A DNA stretch of 64,000 nt from NCBI RefSeq assembly GCF_000732535.1, contig NZ_APNK01000009.1:62001-126000 (forward strand), written 5' to 3'. The notes beneath the pieces are model-generated. The model ran no database searches and was not told where the DNA came from. It worked only from the letters and a program-made list of their open reading frames with translations. The DNA is from Salinisphaera hydrothermalis C41B8. Lineage in GTDB: Bacteria > Pseudomonadota > Gammaproteobacteria > Nevskiales > Salinisphaeraceae. The position numbers were made by a program, and so were the translations under genes. This document shows positions 8,010-15,908 of this stretch, piece after piece. Within the stretch, counting starts at the first letter, position 1, and each line of letters begins with the position of its first letter.

Positions 8010-9303
8010 GCGGGCGGCCGCTTATCCCGGTTCTTATTACGCGGCCTCGGTCGCCGAGCCGGGCGAGTATGCCGCGCTGGCCGGAGATCGCCGGGTGGAT
8101 GTGGCCGTGGTCGGCGGCGGTTTCACCGGTGTGGCCACCGCGCTCGAACTGGCCGAACGCGGCTACGACGTGGCGTTGGTCGAGGCGAATCGTATCGGCT
8201 GGGGCGCGTCCGGGCGCAACGGCGGCCAGGTCACCGGCAGCTTGTCGGGCGAGGCCGGGTTGAAGAAATACCTGCGCGATGTGCCCGGCGGCGACGTCGA
8301 TGCGTTCGTATGGGATCTGCGCTGGCGCGGCCAGCGCATCATCGAAGAACGTGTCCAACGCTACGGCATTGCCTGCGATCTCAAGCACGGGCATCTGCAG
8401 GCGGCGTGGAAGCCGGGCCATGTGGCCGCGCTCAAGGCCGATCGCGATGCCGCACAGGCGCGCGGCATGGGCGATGTCGTGCACTGGATCGAAAAAGCGG
8501 AGCTGCGCGATCTGCTGGATACGCCGCTCTACCACGGCGCGCTACGCAACGACGCCAACCTCCATCTGCACCCGCTCAATCTCGTGCGCGGCGAGGCCCG
8601 GGCCGCGGCCGACCAGGGCGTGGCGATCTTCGAAGACTCGCCGGTCGTCGATATCGAGCACGGGTCGCCCGCTCGGGTCGTCACCCGGGGCGGTGCGATC
8701 ACCGCCGATACCGTGGTGCTGGCCGGTGGTGCCTATCATCGCCTGGGCCGTGCCGATCTGGCCGGCAAGCTGTTTCCGGCCGCACTCGGCATCGTCACCA
8801 CCGCGCCGCTCGGGGAGACCGCACGCCGGATCAATCCGGACGATCTGGCGGTCTACGACACCCGCTTCGTGCTCGACTATTATCGCCTGACCGCCGACGG
8901 CCGGTTGTTGTTCGGCGGTGGGGCCAACTACTCGGGGCGCGAGTCGGAAGACATCGCGGCTTATCTGCGGCCGCGGCTGGAAGCGACCTTCCCGGCGCTC
9001 AAGGGCGTGGCCATCGATTACCAGTGGCAGGGCATGGCCGGCATTGTGCCCAATCGCATGCCGATGCTCGGGCGCCTGGGCGAGAGCGCCAACGTTTACT
9101 ACGCGCAGGGGTATTCCGGCCACGGCGTCGCCACCTCGCATATCGTCGCCCGCGTGCTGGCGGAAGCCATCCACGGCCAGGCCGCCACCTTCGATGCCTT
9201 TGCCGCGCTACCGCATGGCCGCGTGCCCCTCGGCGACCGTTTCGGCAACACGCTGCTGGCGCTGGGCATGACCTGGTACCGGCTGCTCGAAACCATCCGT
9301 TGA
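8002..9303 (+). CDS. puuB: FAD-dependent gamma-glutamylputrescine oxidase-like protein (PuuB type), copy 1
   Basis: A 433-residue DAO-family flavoprotein. The GTG start at 8002 overlaps the preceding stop by 8 bases and places the FAD-binding beta-alpha-beta motif VAVVGGGFTGVATALELAERG near residue 35, with the family signature GWGASGRNGGQ shortly after. Length equals that of PuuB enzymes, which oxidatively deaminate gamma-glutamylputrescine to the aldehyde. A conserved C-terminal flavin-site segment is GYSGHGVATSHI. The immediately following gene is a second member of the same family, separated by 10 bases, so substrates may be divided between them. Confidence 0.87.
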   Translation: MAERAAAYPGSYYAASVAEPGEYAALAGDRRVDVAVVGGGFTGVATALELAERGYDVALVEANRIGWGASGRNGGQVTGSLSGEAGLKKYLRDVPGGDVDAFVWDLRWRGQRIIEERVQRYGIACDLKHGHLQAAWKPGHVAALKADRDAAQARGMGDVVHWIEKAELRDLLDTPLYHGALRNDANLHLHPLNLVRGEARAAADQGVAIFEDSPVVDIEHGSPARVVTRGGAITADTVVLAGGAYHRLGRADLAGKLFPAALGIVTTAPLGETARRINPDDLAVYDTRFVLDYYRLTADGRLLFGGGANYSGRESEDIAAYLRPRLEATFPALKGVAIDYQWQGMAGIVPNRMPMLGRLGESANVYYAQGYSGHGVATSHIVARVLAEAIHGQAATFDAFAALPHGRVPLGDRFGNTLLALGMTWYRLLETIR

Positions 9304-9313
9304 GGCTCGGCCC

Positions 9314-10726
9314 ATGACCGCCGTCGATAGCGCGTGCAATTACTGGGTGGACAGCGCCGGTGAACCGGACGTGTGGCCGGTCGCCGAGGGCCGCCATGAC
9401 GCCGATGTCGTCATCGTCGGCGGCGGATTCACTGGGTTGTGGACCGCGTATTACCTGACCACGCTGCGCCCGGAGCTTGCCGTCACGGTGCTCGAGGCCG
9501 AAACGGTCGGCCACGGTGCGTCCGGACGCAACGGCGGCTGGGCGATCGGCAATCTCGCCGGGCTGGAACGTCTGATCGGCGATCTCGATCGGACCGCCCG
9601 GCATGCAATCTGCGCCCAGTTGGCCGACAACGTCGACGAGATCGGGCGGGTGACGGCGCGCGAGGCCATCGATGCCGATTTCCACAAGGGCGGCACGCTC
9701 GATGCGGCGGCACGTTATCCTCAACAAGTCGCGATGCAGAAAGCCCATCGCGACGCACTGATCGAACTCGGCCATGCGCCAGAGGACTGCGTCTGGCTCG
9801 ATGGCCCGGCGCTGGCTGAACGCGCCGCGTTCCGAGACGGCTATGGCGCGGTCTTCTTCCGGCATACGGCGAGCGTGCATCCGATGAAACTGGTGCTTGG
9901 CCTGGCCCGCGTGTTGGCGCAGCGCGGGGTGGCGATTTCCGAGCACAGCCGGGTCCGCTACCTCGCGCCGCATCACGTGATCACCACGAACGGTGCCCAG
10001 TTCAACGCGCGCCATATCGTTCAGGCGACGGAAGGCTACAGTGAGTGTCTGGCGGGGCTCGGCCGGCGTGTGCTGTCGGTGCGCAGTCTGGTCATCGCGA
10101 CCGAGCCGTTATCCGAGGCGGTGTGGGCGCGCGTCGGCCTGGGGGATCGGCCCACGTTCTGCGATGCGAGCCGGGTGATCAACTACGGCCACCGCAGCCG
10201 CGACGGCCGGCTGGTATTCGGCGCCCGCGGCGCCTATCCACTGGGCGGCACGCCCAAGCAGGATCATGCCATCACCCCGGCGGAGATCGAGATGCGCCGG
10301 CGCCTGCTCCTCGACCTGTTTCCGGGCCTGCCGGAGGACTTGGTCGTCACCCACGGCTGGGGCGGCTCGCTCGGCCTGTCGCGCCGATTCCGCCCGCATG
10401 CGATCGTCGATCCGCACACCGGTCTGGCGACCGCTGGCGGCTATGCTGGCGAAGGCGTGGCCGCCTCGCATTTGATGGGCCGAACCACGGCGGAACTGAT
10501 TGTCGGCGAGGACACGCCGCGCACGCGCGCGCCCTGGGCGCACGCCGATGCCGCCATCGACCAGGTGCTGGCGCGCTGGGAGCCCGAGCCGTTGCGCTGG
10601 CTGGCGGCCCAGACCATCTCGGCGTCCTATGGTGCCGAGGAATCGTTGTTGCGACGCGGCTGCGACGGCGCGCTGACGCGCTCGGTCATGCGGGCTAACG
10701 ATGGCTTTGCCGCCATCATCGAATAG
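9314..10726 (+). CDS. FAD-dependent amine oxidoreductase (PuuB/glycine-oxidase family), copy 2
   Basis: A 470-residue DAO-type oxidoreductase with VVIVGGGFTGLWTAYYL as dinucleotide motif and GHGASGRNGGWAIG as FAD signature; the late GYAGEGVAASHLMG matches the flavin-capping segment of this family. It lies 10 bases after copy 1 and ends the operon. The C-terminal about 60 residues (WEPEPLRWLAAQ onward) extend past the usual PuuB core. Function is likely oxidation of a gamma-glutamylated or free amine such as a spermidine-derived intermediate; the exact substrate is unknown. Confidence 0.82.
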   Translation: MTAVDSACNYWVDSAGEPDVWPVAEGRHDADVVIVGGGFTGLWTAYYLTTLRPELAVTVLEAETVGHGASGRNGGWAIGNLAGLERLIGDLDRTARHAICAQLADNVDEIGRVTAREAIDADFHKGGTLDAAARYPQQVAMQKAHRDALIELGHAPEDCVWLDGPALAERAAFRDGYGAVFFRHTASVHPMKLVLGLARVLAQRGVAISEHSRVRYLAPHHVITTNGAQFNARHIVQATEGYSECLAGLGRRVLSVRSLVIATEPLSEAVWARVGLGDRPTFCDASRVINYGHRSRDGRLVFGARGAYPLGGTPKQDHAITPAEIEMRRRLLLDLFPGLPEDLVVTHGWGGSLGLSRRFRPHAIVDPHTGLATAGGYAGEGVAASHLMGRTTAELIVGEDTPRTRAPWAHADAAIDQVLARWEPEPLRWLAAQTISASYGAEESLLRRGCDGALTRSVMRANDGFAAIIE

Positions 10727-10847
10727 CCCGGCCCGCGCGGTCGGTCCCGAGAGGCCGGGCGGCGCCGGCGTCGCGGCATGTTGACATGATGTCGCTATTC
10801 GCCTGACCGCTCGGTTCAGAGCTGAAATCAACCAGCCGTCGTGGCCT

Positions 10848-10873
10848 CGGGCGGTCGCCGATGCGACCGCCCG
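10848..10873. terminator. Convergent hairpin between the polyamine operon and the quinoprotein gene
   Basis: Perfect 11-bp inverted repeat CGGGCGGTCGC / GCGACCGCCCG with a 4-base loop CGAT, 12 bases beyond the stop of the minus-strand quinoprotein gene. A second weaker repeat GCCCGGCC / GGCCGGGC at 10726-10760 overlaps the end of the plus-strand gene. Lacking T tracts, they are only terminator-like. Confidence 0.5.
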
Positions 10874-10885
10874 GCAGCCAGCGGA

Positions 10886-12940
10886 TCAGTCGTCCGAGTC
10901 CTGCTTCGGTAGGGCGAAGGTCACGACCTGGTCGGAGACCTTGGGCATGAGGATCGAGTTGCCGCCCACCACGAAGGTCACGTATTCGCGCCCCTTGTAG
11001 TTATACACTGCGGGGATCGAAACCGCCGGCGCATCCACCTTGGAGCGCCACAGCACCTTGCCGGTCTTGAGATCCAGCGCGCGGACCCGCGAGTCCATCG
11101 AGGCGCCGATGAAGATCAGGCCGGACTGGGTGATCACCGGGCCGCCGATGGTCACCGAACCCCAGGACTTCGGCATATAGAAGCCGAACTTCTGAACCTG
11201 GCCGAAGGGTTCGTTCCAGAGTCGCTTGCCGGTGTTCATGTCGTAGGCCGCGATCGTGCCGTACGGCGGTTTCCAGCAGGGCATGCCGGCCCAGTTCAGC
11301 AACGGGCCGAGCTTCACGGCATAACGCGCGCCGGCCTGGGCATAGTAGCCACCGCCGCTTTCGCCGTTCTGGGCTTTCTGCTTATAGTCCGCGCGCTTGA
11401 TCAGCTGGTACTCGAAGGCGACGTGCGACGAGTTGACGACGAAGATGCCCTTGTTCGGGTCGGCCGCGCCGCCGCCCCACTCGCTGCCGCCCACGCTGGG
11501 CGGGAACGCCATCGAGCCCTTCAGGCTCGGTGGGGTGAACTTGCCTTCGTTGCGCAGGCTGTTCATCCGGCGGCTGCAGCTGCCGAGGCTCACGATGTTG
11601 GATAGCCAGTACGCACCCGGCGAATGATCGGGAATCACCGGCTTGGGATAAGGCACGACCGGCTGGGTCGGCGAGGCCTGTTCGCCCGGCACGTCGGATT
11701 TCGGGACCGGCTGTTCCTTGATCGGGTAGATCGGCGCCCCGGTCTTGCGGTTGAGCACGTACAGATAGCCCTGCTTGGAGGTCTGTACCAGCGCCGGGAT
11801 GGTCTTGCCGTCCTTGTGGATATCCATCAGCGTCGGCGGGGCCTGGGTGTCGTAATCCCAGAGATCGTGATGCACGAGCTGACGGCTCCACACCACCTTG
11901 CCGGTATCGATATCCAGCGCGGTCACCGAGGTGGCCAGCGGCAGCTTCTCTTTACGATCGCCGCCGTAGAAGTTCGGGCTCGGCGAGCTGACCGGGATAT
12001 AGACGATGCCGGTCTTCGGGTCGACCGACATCGAGGCCCATACGTTGGCCGTGCCGGTTTTCTTGATCACGTCCTTGGGCAGCGCATGGAACGTCCACTT
12101 GCGCTTGCCGGTGCGGGCATCGAGGGCGAACACGGTGCCGGGCGGCGCGGCCTGATAGGCCCAGTCCTTGCCGGCCCAGCCGATCAATAGCGTGTTGTGA
12201 TACACGGTCGGCGGCTGCAGCAGCGACAACGGCCACTTGTTGTTGGTCGTGTTCCATTGATTGACGTCGACCACGCCATCATCGCCGAAATTCGGGCACT
12301 TGAGGCCGGTATCGGCGTCGACCGCATAGAGCTTGGCGTCCATCGTGCCGATATAGACCATCTTCTGGCACGGCTGGTTCGGCTTCGGATCATCGGCCTG
12401 CCAGTACGCCACGCCACGATTCTTCATGTCGGGTTGGGTCAGCGCCTTGAGTTCGGCGTGCGGATTGAATTTCCACTTTGCCTTCCCGGTCGCCGGGTTC
12501 AGGGCAATGATCCGGTAGAACGGCGTGCCGATGTAGAGCGTGTCGTTGACGAACAGCGGCGTGGCCGACCAGACCGTCATCGGCACCTTGCCGCTGCCAT
12601 CGGAGACGTCACCGGTGTGGTATTCCCACACCTTCTTGAGCTTGTCGACGTTGTCCGGGGTGATCTGGTTCGCCGGCGAATATTTCTGGTCTTCGAGGTC
12701 GCCGTTGAAGGTAGCCCAGCTGTTCGGCGACGCCATCCAGGGGTCGGCGCCGCCGCCGGTCTGGCTGGCGGCAGGCCCGGTTTCGGTCCAGGAGCCGGCC
12801 TTGCCGGTGGTGGTGTTCTGAGCGTTGTCGGCCGAGCCGTTATCGCTGTTATCGCCGTTATTGGCGGCGTCGGTTGCGGCACCGGCCGCGACGGCGGTCG
12901 AGAGCAGCCCGGCGGCGAACGCGAGCATGAGTTTGTGCAT
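10886..12940 (-). CDS. Periplasmic PQQ-dependent dehydrogenase, glucose/quinate/shikimate family
   Basis: A 684-residue quinoprotein. The start at 12940 is chosen because GGGGAGA lies upstream and the protein begins with a signal peptide (MHKLMLAFAAGLLSTAVAAGA). A Gly/Asn/Asp-rich linker of about 45 residues follows, then an eight-bladed propeller with WNT-type repeats such as ALNPATGKAKWKF, ALDARTGKRKWTF and ALDIDTGKVVW. HHDLWDYD and GKFTPPSLKGS plus GGSEWGGGAADP are typical of membrane glucose dehydrogenase rather than alcohol dehydrogenase. It lacks the N-terminal membrane anchor of E. coli Gcd; a separate four-helix membrane protein is encoded 22 bases upstream. It would oxidise an aldose or polyol in the periplasm and pass electrons to quinone. 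Confidence 0.88.
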   Translation of the reverse strand: MHKLMLAFAAGLLSTAVAAGAATDAANNGDNSDNGSADNAQNTTTGKAGSWTETGPAASQTGGGADPWMASPNSWATFNGDLEDQKYSPANQITPDNVDKLKKVWEYHTGDVSDGSGKVPMTVWSATPLFVNDTLYIGTPFYRIIALNPATGKAKWKFNPHAELKALTQPDMKNRGVAYWQADDPKPNQPCQKMVYIGTMDAKLYAVDADTGLKCPNFGDDGVVDVNQWNTTNNKWPLSLLQPPTVYHNTLLIGWAGKDWAYQAAPPGTVFALDARTGKRKWTFHALPKDVIKKTGTANVWASMSVDPKTGIVYIPVSSPSPNFYGGDRKEKLPLATSVTALDIDTGKVVWSRQLVHHDLWDYDTQAPPTLMDIHKDGKTIPALVQTSKQGYLYVLNRKTGAPIYPIKEQPVPKSDVPGEQASPTQPVVPYPKPVIPDHSPGAYWLSNIVSLGSCSRRMNSLRNEGKFTPPSLKGSMAFPPSVGGSEWGGGAADPNKGIFVVNSSHVAFEYQLIKRADYKQKAQNGESGGGYYAQAGARYAVKLGPLLNWAGMPCWKPPYGTIAAYDMNTGKRLWNEPFGQVQKFGFYMPKSWGSVTIGGPVITQSGLIFIGASMDSRVRALDLKTGKVLWRSKVDAPAVSIPAVYNYKGREYVTFVVGGNSILMPKVSDQVVTFALPKQDSDD

Positions 12941-12962
12941 TAGGGTGTCTCCCCGGGGGCGT

Positions 12963-13322
12963 TCAGACATGGAGCGGCGAATCGACAAAGAGATGGATCA
13001 GCCAGCCGACGAGGGCGATCGCCATCAGTACGATCAGCCAAGTGGCGAGCAGGAAATAGGCGGCCAGGGCGGTGGCGAGTATGTCGATCAGCGCGAGCGC
13101 GAGCACCAGCCCGCGCAGGCCGCGGCCCATGCCGGTCGCGGATAAGATCATGGCCAGCACGAGCAAAACGGCCGACGATCCGAGGACGAGATAAGTCCCG
13201 AGCGTCAGCGCGATGCCGTTGCCGATCGAAAAAGCATACGCAGCGGCCACGATCACCGCGGCGAACGCGCTCGTGATCATGAGCCAGCCGCCGTAAGCGG
13301 TGTGAGAACTGGAACTCGACAT
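12963..13322 (-). CDS. Small four-helix membrane protein, possible anchor subunit of the quinoprotein
   Basis: A 119-residue very hydrophobic protein with four predicted helices at about 11-31, 38-60, 70-90 and 91-112, joined by short polar turns. It has no signal peptide and no recognised catalytic motif. It lies 22 bases upstream of, and co-directional with, the PQQ dehydrogenase, which lacks the multi-helix anchor that membrane glucose dehydrogenases carry at their N-terminus. The inferred role is a detached membrane/quinone-docking module; sequence identity to that anchor is not demonstrable by eye, so this remains a hypothesis. Confidence 0.7.
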   Translation of the reverse strand: MSSSSSHTAYGGWLMITSAFAAVIVAAAYAFSIGNGIALTLGTYLVLGSSAVLLVLAMILSATGMGRGLRGLVLALALIDILATALAAYFLLATWLIVLMAIALVGWLIHLFVDSPLHV

Positions 13323-13405
13323 GAAAGTTTCTCCCTGAAGCAGCCATGGGCGGATTGGAAAGGCCCCCTCGCCTCTCTCATCGCGGCTACCGTCGTATTC
13401 GACTT

Positions 13406-13434
13406 AAGTATTATCGATGTCACCGATAATACTT
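13406..13434. promoter_or_regulatory. AT-rich 11-bp inverted repeat upstream of the quinoprotein operon
   Basis: AAGTATTATCG / CGATAATACTT form a perfect 11-bp dyad with a 7-base spacer (ATGTCAC). It lies 84 bases upstream of the small membrane protein gene and 19 bases beyond the GGDEF gene stop. The AT-rich composition in a GC-rich genome and lack of a T tract suit a repressor or activator operator better than a terminator. Confidence 0.45.
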
Positions 13435-13452
13435 GCAATATGCAACCGTATG

Positions 13453-14577
13453 TTATGCCCGCTTGTTTGAAGGTATCGTCATCATCGCCCCGTCGTCGAA
13501 CAGCGAACGATTTCGCCCGTCGGCCTTGGCCGCGTAGAGCGCGCTGTCCGAACGGCCTAGCCATTCGTCCACCGAAAACGAAGGGGCCGAATCGAACGCG
13601 GCGCCGCCGCTAAAACAAATGGCGCCGTGATCCAGCGGCTGGCCCATGCATTGTTCGCGTAGCCGGTTATCCAGCGCTACGACCTGGCTGCGCGTCGCGC
13701 GCGGGATGAAAACGTTGAACTCCTCCCCGCCGCAACGCCCGGCCACCCCGCCATATGCGCGCGCCGTCTCGTTGAGCAGACGCGAAAAATGCTGCAGCAC
13801 GCGATCGCCGTAGGCATGGCCATAACTGTCGTTGACCTGCTTGAAATGATCCAGGTCGTAGGTCAGAAGAATCGCGCGATCGGGCCGCGATACACGCTCG
13901 ATGCCGTATTGATCGAGTACGCCATGAAAAGCGCCGTGATTGAGCAGGCCGGTGAGGCTGTCGCGCATGGCGGTATCGCGGGCATCGCGGTGTTCGCTCT
14001 CGAATCGCCGTAAATAACCGCCCATGAGAATCAGCAGTAGCGTGATCGAAAAATAGTAGGACACCGTGAGATCCAGCAGCCGCTGTCCCGGATCGGTGTA
14101 ACCCGGGATCCAGGTCGGGCGGCTGTGCGTGGCCAGGATCAGCATGGTCGGCACGAGCAGAAAGCCGGCAATCAACGCCACGCGTTGCCAGGGCCTCAGT
14201 ACGACAGCGCCCAGCGCATAGGCGGCGAGCAGGACGAAAAACATCAGCGTGGGCCCATCGGCGCCGCCGTTGTAGAGCCAGTTCATGGGCAACACGACGA
14301 ACAAGGCGAGCAGGCAGAACAGGGCCGCCATACCGTGGGTGCGCAGGGATTGTCGGGCATGGAACCACAATGCGTTCACCAGCACGCCGACCAGGGTCAG
14401 GGCGGTGACGTAAAAGATATCGGTGACGCCGGTTGCCGCATTGAATACGGCACTGAAATAAAAGCCCCACGGGGCGAAGAACAGGAAGGTCAGGTGCATA
14501 CGCTGCTCGGGCGTTTCCGCAGCGCCGAAGATCAGATGCCGGAATCCTTCCAGGCTTCGTTGTCGTATCGAAGTCAT
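13453..14577 (-). CDS. Membrane-anchored diguanylate cyclase (GGDEF domain)
   Basis: A 374-residue protein: about six hydrophobic helices in the first 200 residues (for example HLTFLFFAPWGFYFSAV), then a GGDEF domain. The active-site signature is RCGGEEFNVFIPR (GGEEF, a functional variant), preceded by DSLTGLLNHGAF and LTYDLDHFKQVNDSYGH, which hold the GTP/metal residues. No RxxD inhibitory site is evident just before GGEEF. It should make cyclic-di-GMP from GTP in response to a membrane-sensed cue. The ATG at 14577 gives a natural N-terminus; a GTG at 14613 is an alternative. Its link to the adjacent quinoprotein is unknown. Confidence 0.87.
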   Translation of the reverse strand: MTSIRQRSLEGFRHLIFGAAETPEQRMHLTFLFFAPWGFYFSAVFNAATGVTDIFYVTALTLVGVLVNALWFHARQSLRTHGMAALFCLLALFVVLPMNWLYNGGADGPTLMFFVLLAAYALGAVVLRPWQRVALIAGFLLVPTMLILATHSRPTWIPGYTDPGQRLLDLTVSYYFSITLLLILMGGYLRRFESEHRDARDTAMRDSLTGLLNHGAFHGVLDQYGIERVSRPDRAILLTYDLDHFKQVNDSYGHAYGDRVLQHFSRLLNETARAYGGVAGRCGGEEFNVFIPRATRSQVVALDNRLREQCMGQPLDHGAICFSGGAAFDSAPSFSVDEWLGRSDSALYAAKADGRNRSLFDDGAMMTIPSNKRA

Positions 14578-14763
14578 TCGTTCGTGTCGTCCGATGTCGG
14601 GCGCAACGCCCACGCTTGAATCGCCGTTCGCGTTCTAACCCAGCGTTTCGTGGTCTCATTGCATGCTTCAAGCCCGACGCATGAATGATGCGGCGATACG
14701 CGGCACCTGACCAGTGGTCATCCGGCGGGCGTGACGCGGTCGCGGCGAGCGCCGCGACCTTGG

Positions 14764-15702
14764 TCAGTCCGAAGCGAGCAGCTGTCGGGCGAGTGTGTCG
14801 TCGGTTACCAGCGTCTTGCCAATGCCAGCACGGAAGACCGCCAGTAAGGCTTCGGCTTTCTCGGCGCCGCCCACGGCGAGAATGAGGTTCGGAATCCGCA
14901 GGAGGTCCGGGTAGCCGAGCGCGAGCGTGCGATCATCCAGTGTGGTCACCAGCGACCCGTCGGCGCGCATGAACGTGCCCAACACCTCGGCCTTGACCCC
15001 GGCAGCGCTGAGCTGACGGCGATCCTCTGCGCTCAGGCTCTGCATCATCTGCGAGGCCGGTGGATCCCAGCTGCCGATCGCCACCGCGGCGACCGAAATC
15101 GAGCCGAACAGGCGGAATGCGGCCTCCACGCTGGGCTCCTTGCGCAGGCCATCCGCGGTCGCCTTGTCGCCGACCACCAGCGGCACGAAGATCGGATAGG
15201 CCTCGCCACCGCCGATTTCGCTCACCCGGCGCACCACGTCCAGTGAATTCTCGCTCGACGAGCCGACGATGCCGCCCATCTGGACCACAGTGCAGCGTGC
15301 CAGCTGCTCGATCTGCAGCGCCATGGCGCTGGTGGTTCGGCCCCAGCCGATCCCGAGCACATCGTCCGGCGAAACCAGTTCGCCGAGCAGGTTGGCGGCC
15401 GCCGCGCCGACACGCTGTCGAATGGCCGCGGGTTCCCGATCATGCTCGGACGAGCGCACCACGATGACCTGCTTGAGATCGAATTTGCGCTGCAGCTCGC
15501 GCGCCAGGCCGGTGTCGTAGGCCAGCGGCGCCTTGATGGTGAAACGCACGATGCCTTCCGAGACCGCGAGGTTGAGCAGACGCGCCACCTTGAAGCGCGA
15601 CAGCCCGAGATCCTCGGCGATCACCGTCTTCGGTGCGCCGTCGATATAAAACCGCTGCGCGACGGTCGCAGCCAGAACGCCGGTGTCGGGATCGATGGGC
15701 AT
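14764..15702 (-). CDS. SorC/DeoR-type sugar-responsive transcriptional regulator
   Basis: A 312-residue regulator with an N-terminal helix-turn-helix (AAPKT-like region: APKTVIAEDLGLSRFKVARLL) and a long sugar-phosphate-isomerase-like effector domain typical of SorC proteins (GIGWGRTTSAM, MGGIVGSSSENSLDVVRRV, LAVGGAEKAEALLAV). The start at 15702 (MPIDPDTG) places the HTH at residues 20-45; an open frame continues upstream but would run through the operator region. It is divergent from a sugar ABC transporter and very probably controls it, binding the paired repeats at 15741-15772. Effector would be the imported sugar or its phosphorylated product. Confidence 0.87.
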   Translation of the reverse strand: MPIDPDTGVLAATVAQRFYIDGAPKTVIAEDLGLSRFKVARLLNLAVSEGIVRFTIKAPLAYDTGLARELQRKFDLKQVIVVRSSEHDREPAAIRQRVGAAAANLLGELVSPDDVLGIGWGRTTSAMALQIEQLARCTVVQMGGIVGSSSENSLDVVRRVSEIGGGEAYPIFVPLVVGDKATADGLRKEPSVEAAFRLFGSISVAAVAIGSWDPPASQMMQSLSAEDRRQLSAAGVKAEVLGTFMRADGSLVTTLDDRTLALGYPDLLRIPNLILAVGGAEKAEALLAVFRAGIGKTLVTDDTLARQLLASD

Positions 15703-15740
15703 GGCGGTAAGGATAGCGTCTGCGACCAATAGGGCATAGC

Positions 15741-15772
15741 GCTCATATGAGCATTGTGTTGCTATTATGAGC
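15741..15772. promoter_or_regulatory. Paired palindromic operator between the SorC regulator and ABC transporter genes
   Basis: Two related 12-bp palindromes, GCTCATATGAGC (15741-15752, perfect) and GCTATTATGAGC (15761-15772), have start points exactly 20 bases apart, about two helical turns. They sit 38 bases from the regulator start codon and 136 bases from the transporter start. Geometry is what is expected for a tetrameric SorC regulator binding two sites on one DNA face. A TATTAT element inside the second copy could be the -10 box for rightward transcription. Confidence 0.6.
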
Positions 15773-15908
15773 ACGAAAAGATGCCGGGCGCCACCGGCCG
15801 CCGTCATCGCCCATCCGATGGGCGCGACAGGGCAGGCGCTCGGCAGAAAACAACGGCCGATGCAGCCGAGCGCATTCATGGAGGAGCACGCGACAGGCGT
15901 GACAGGCG

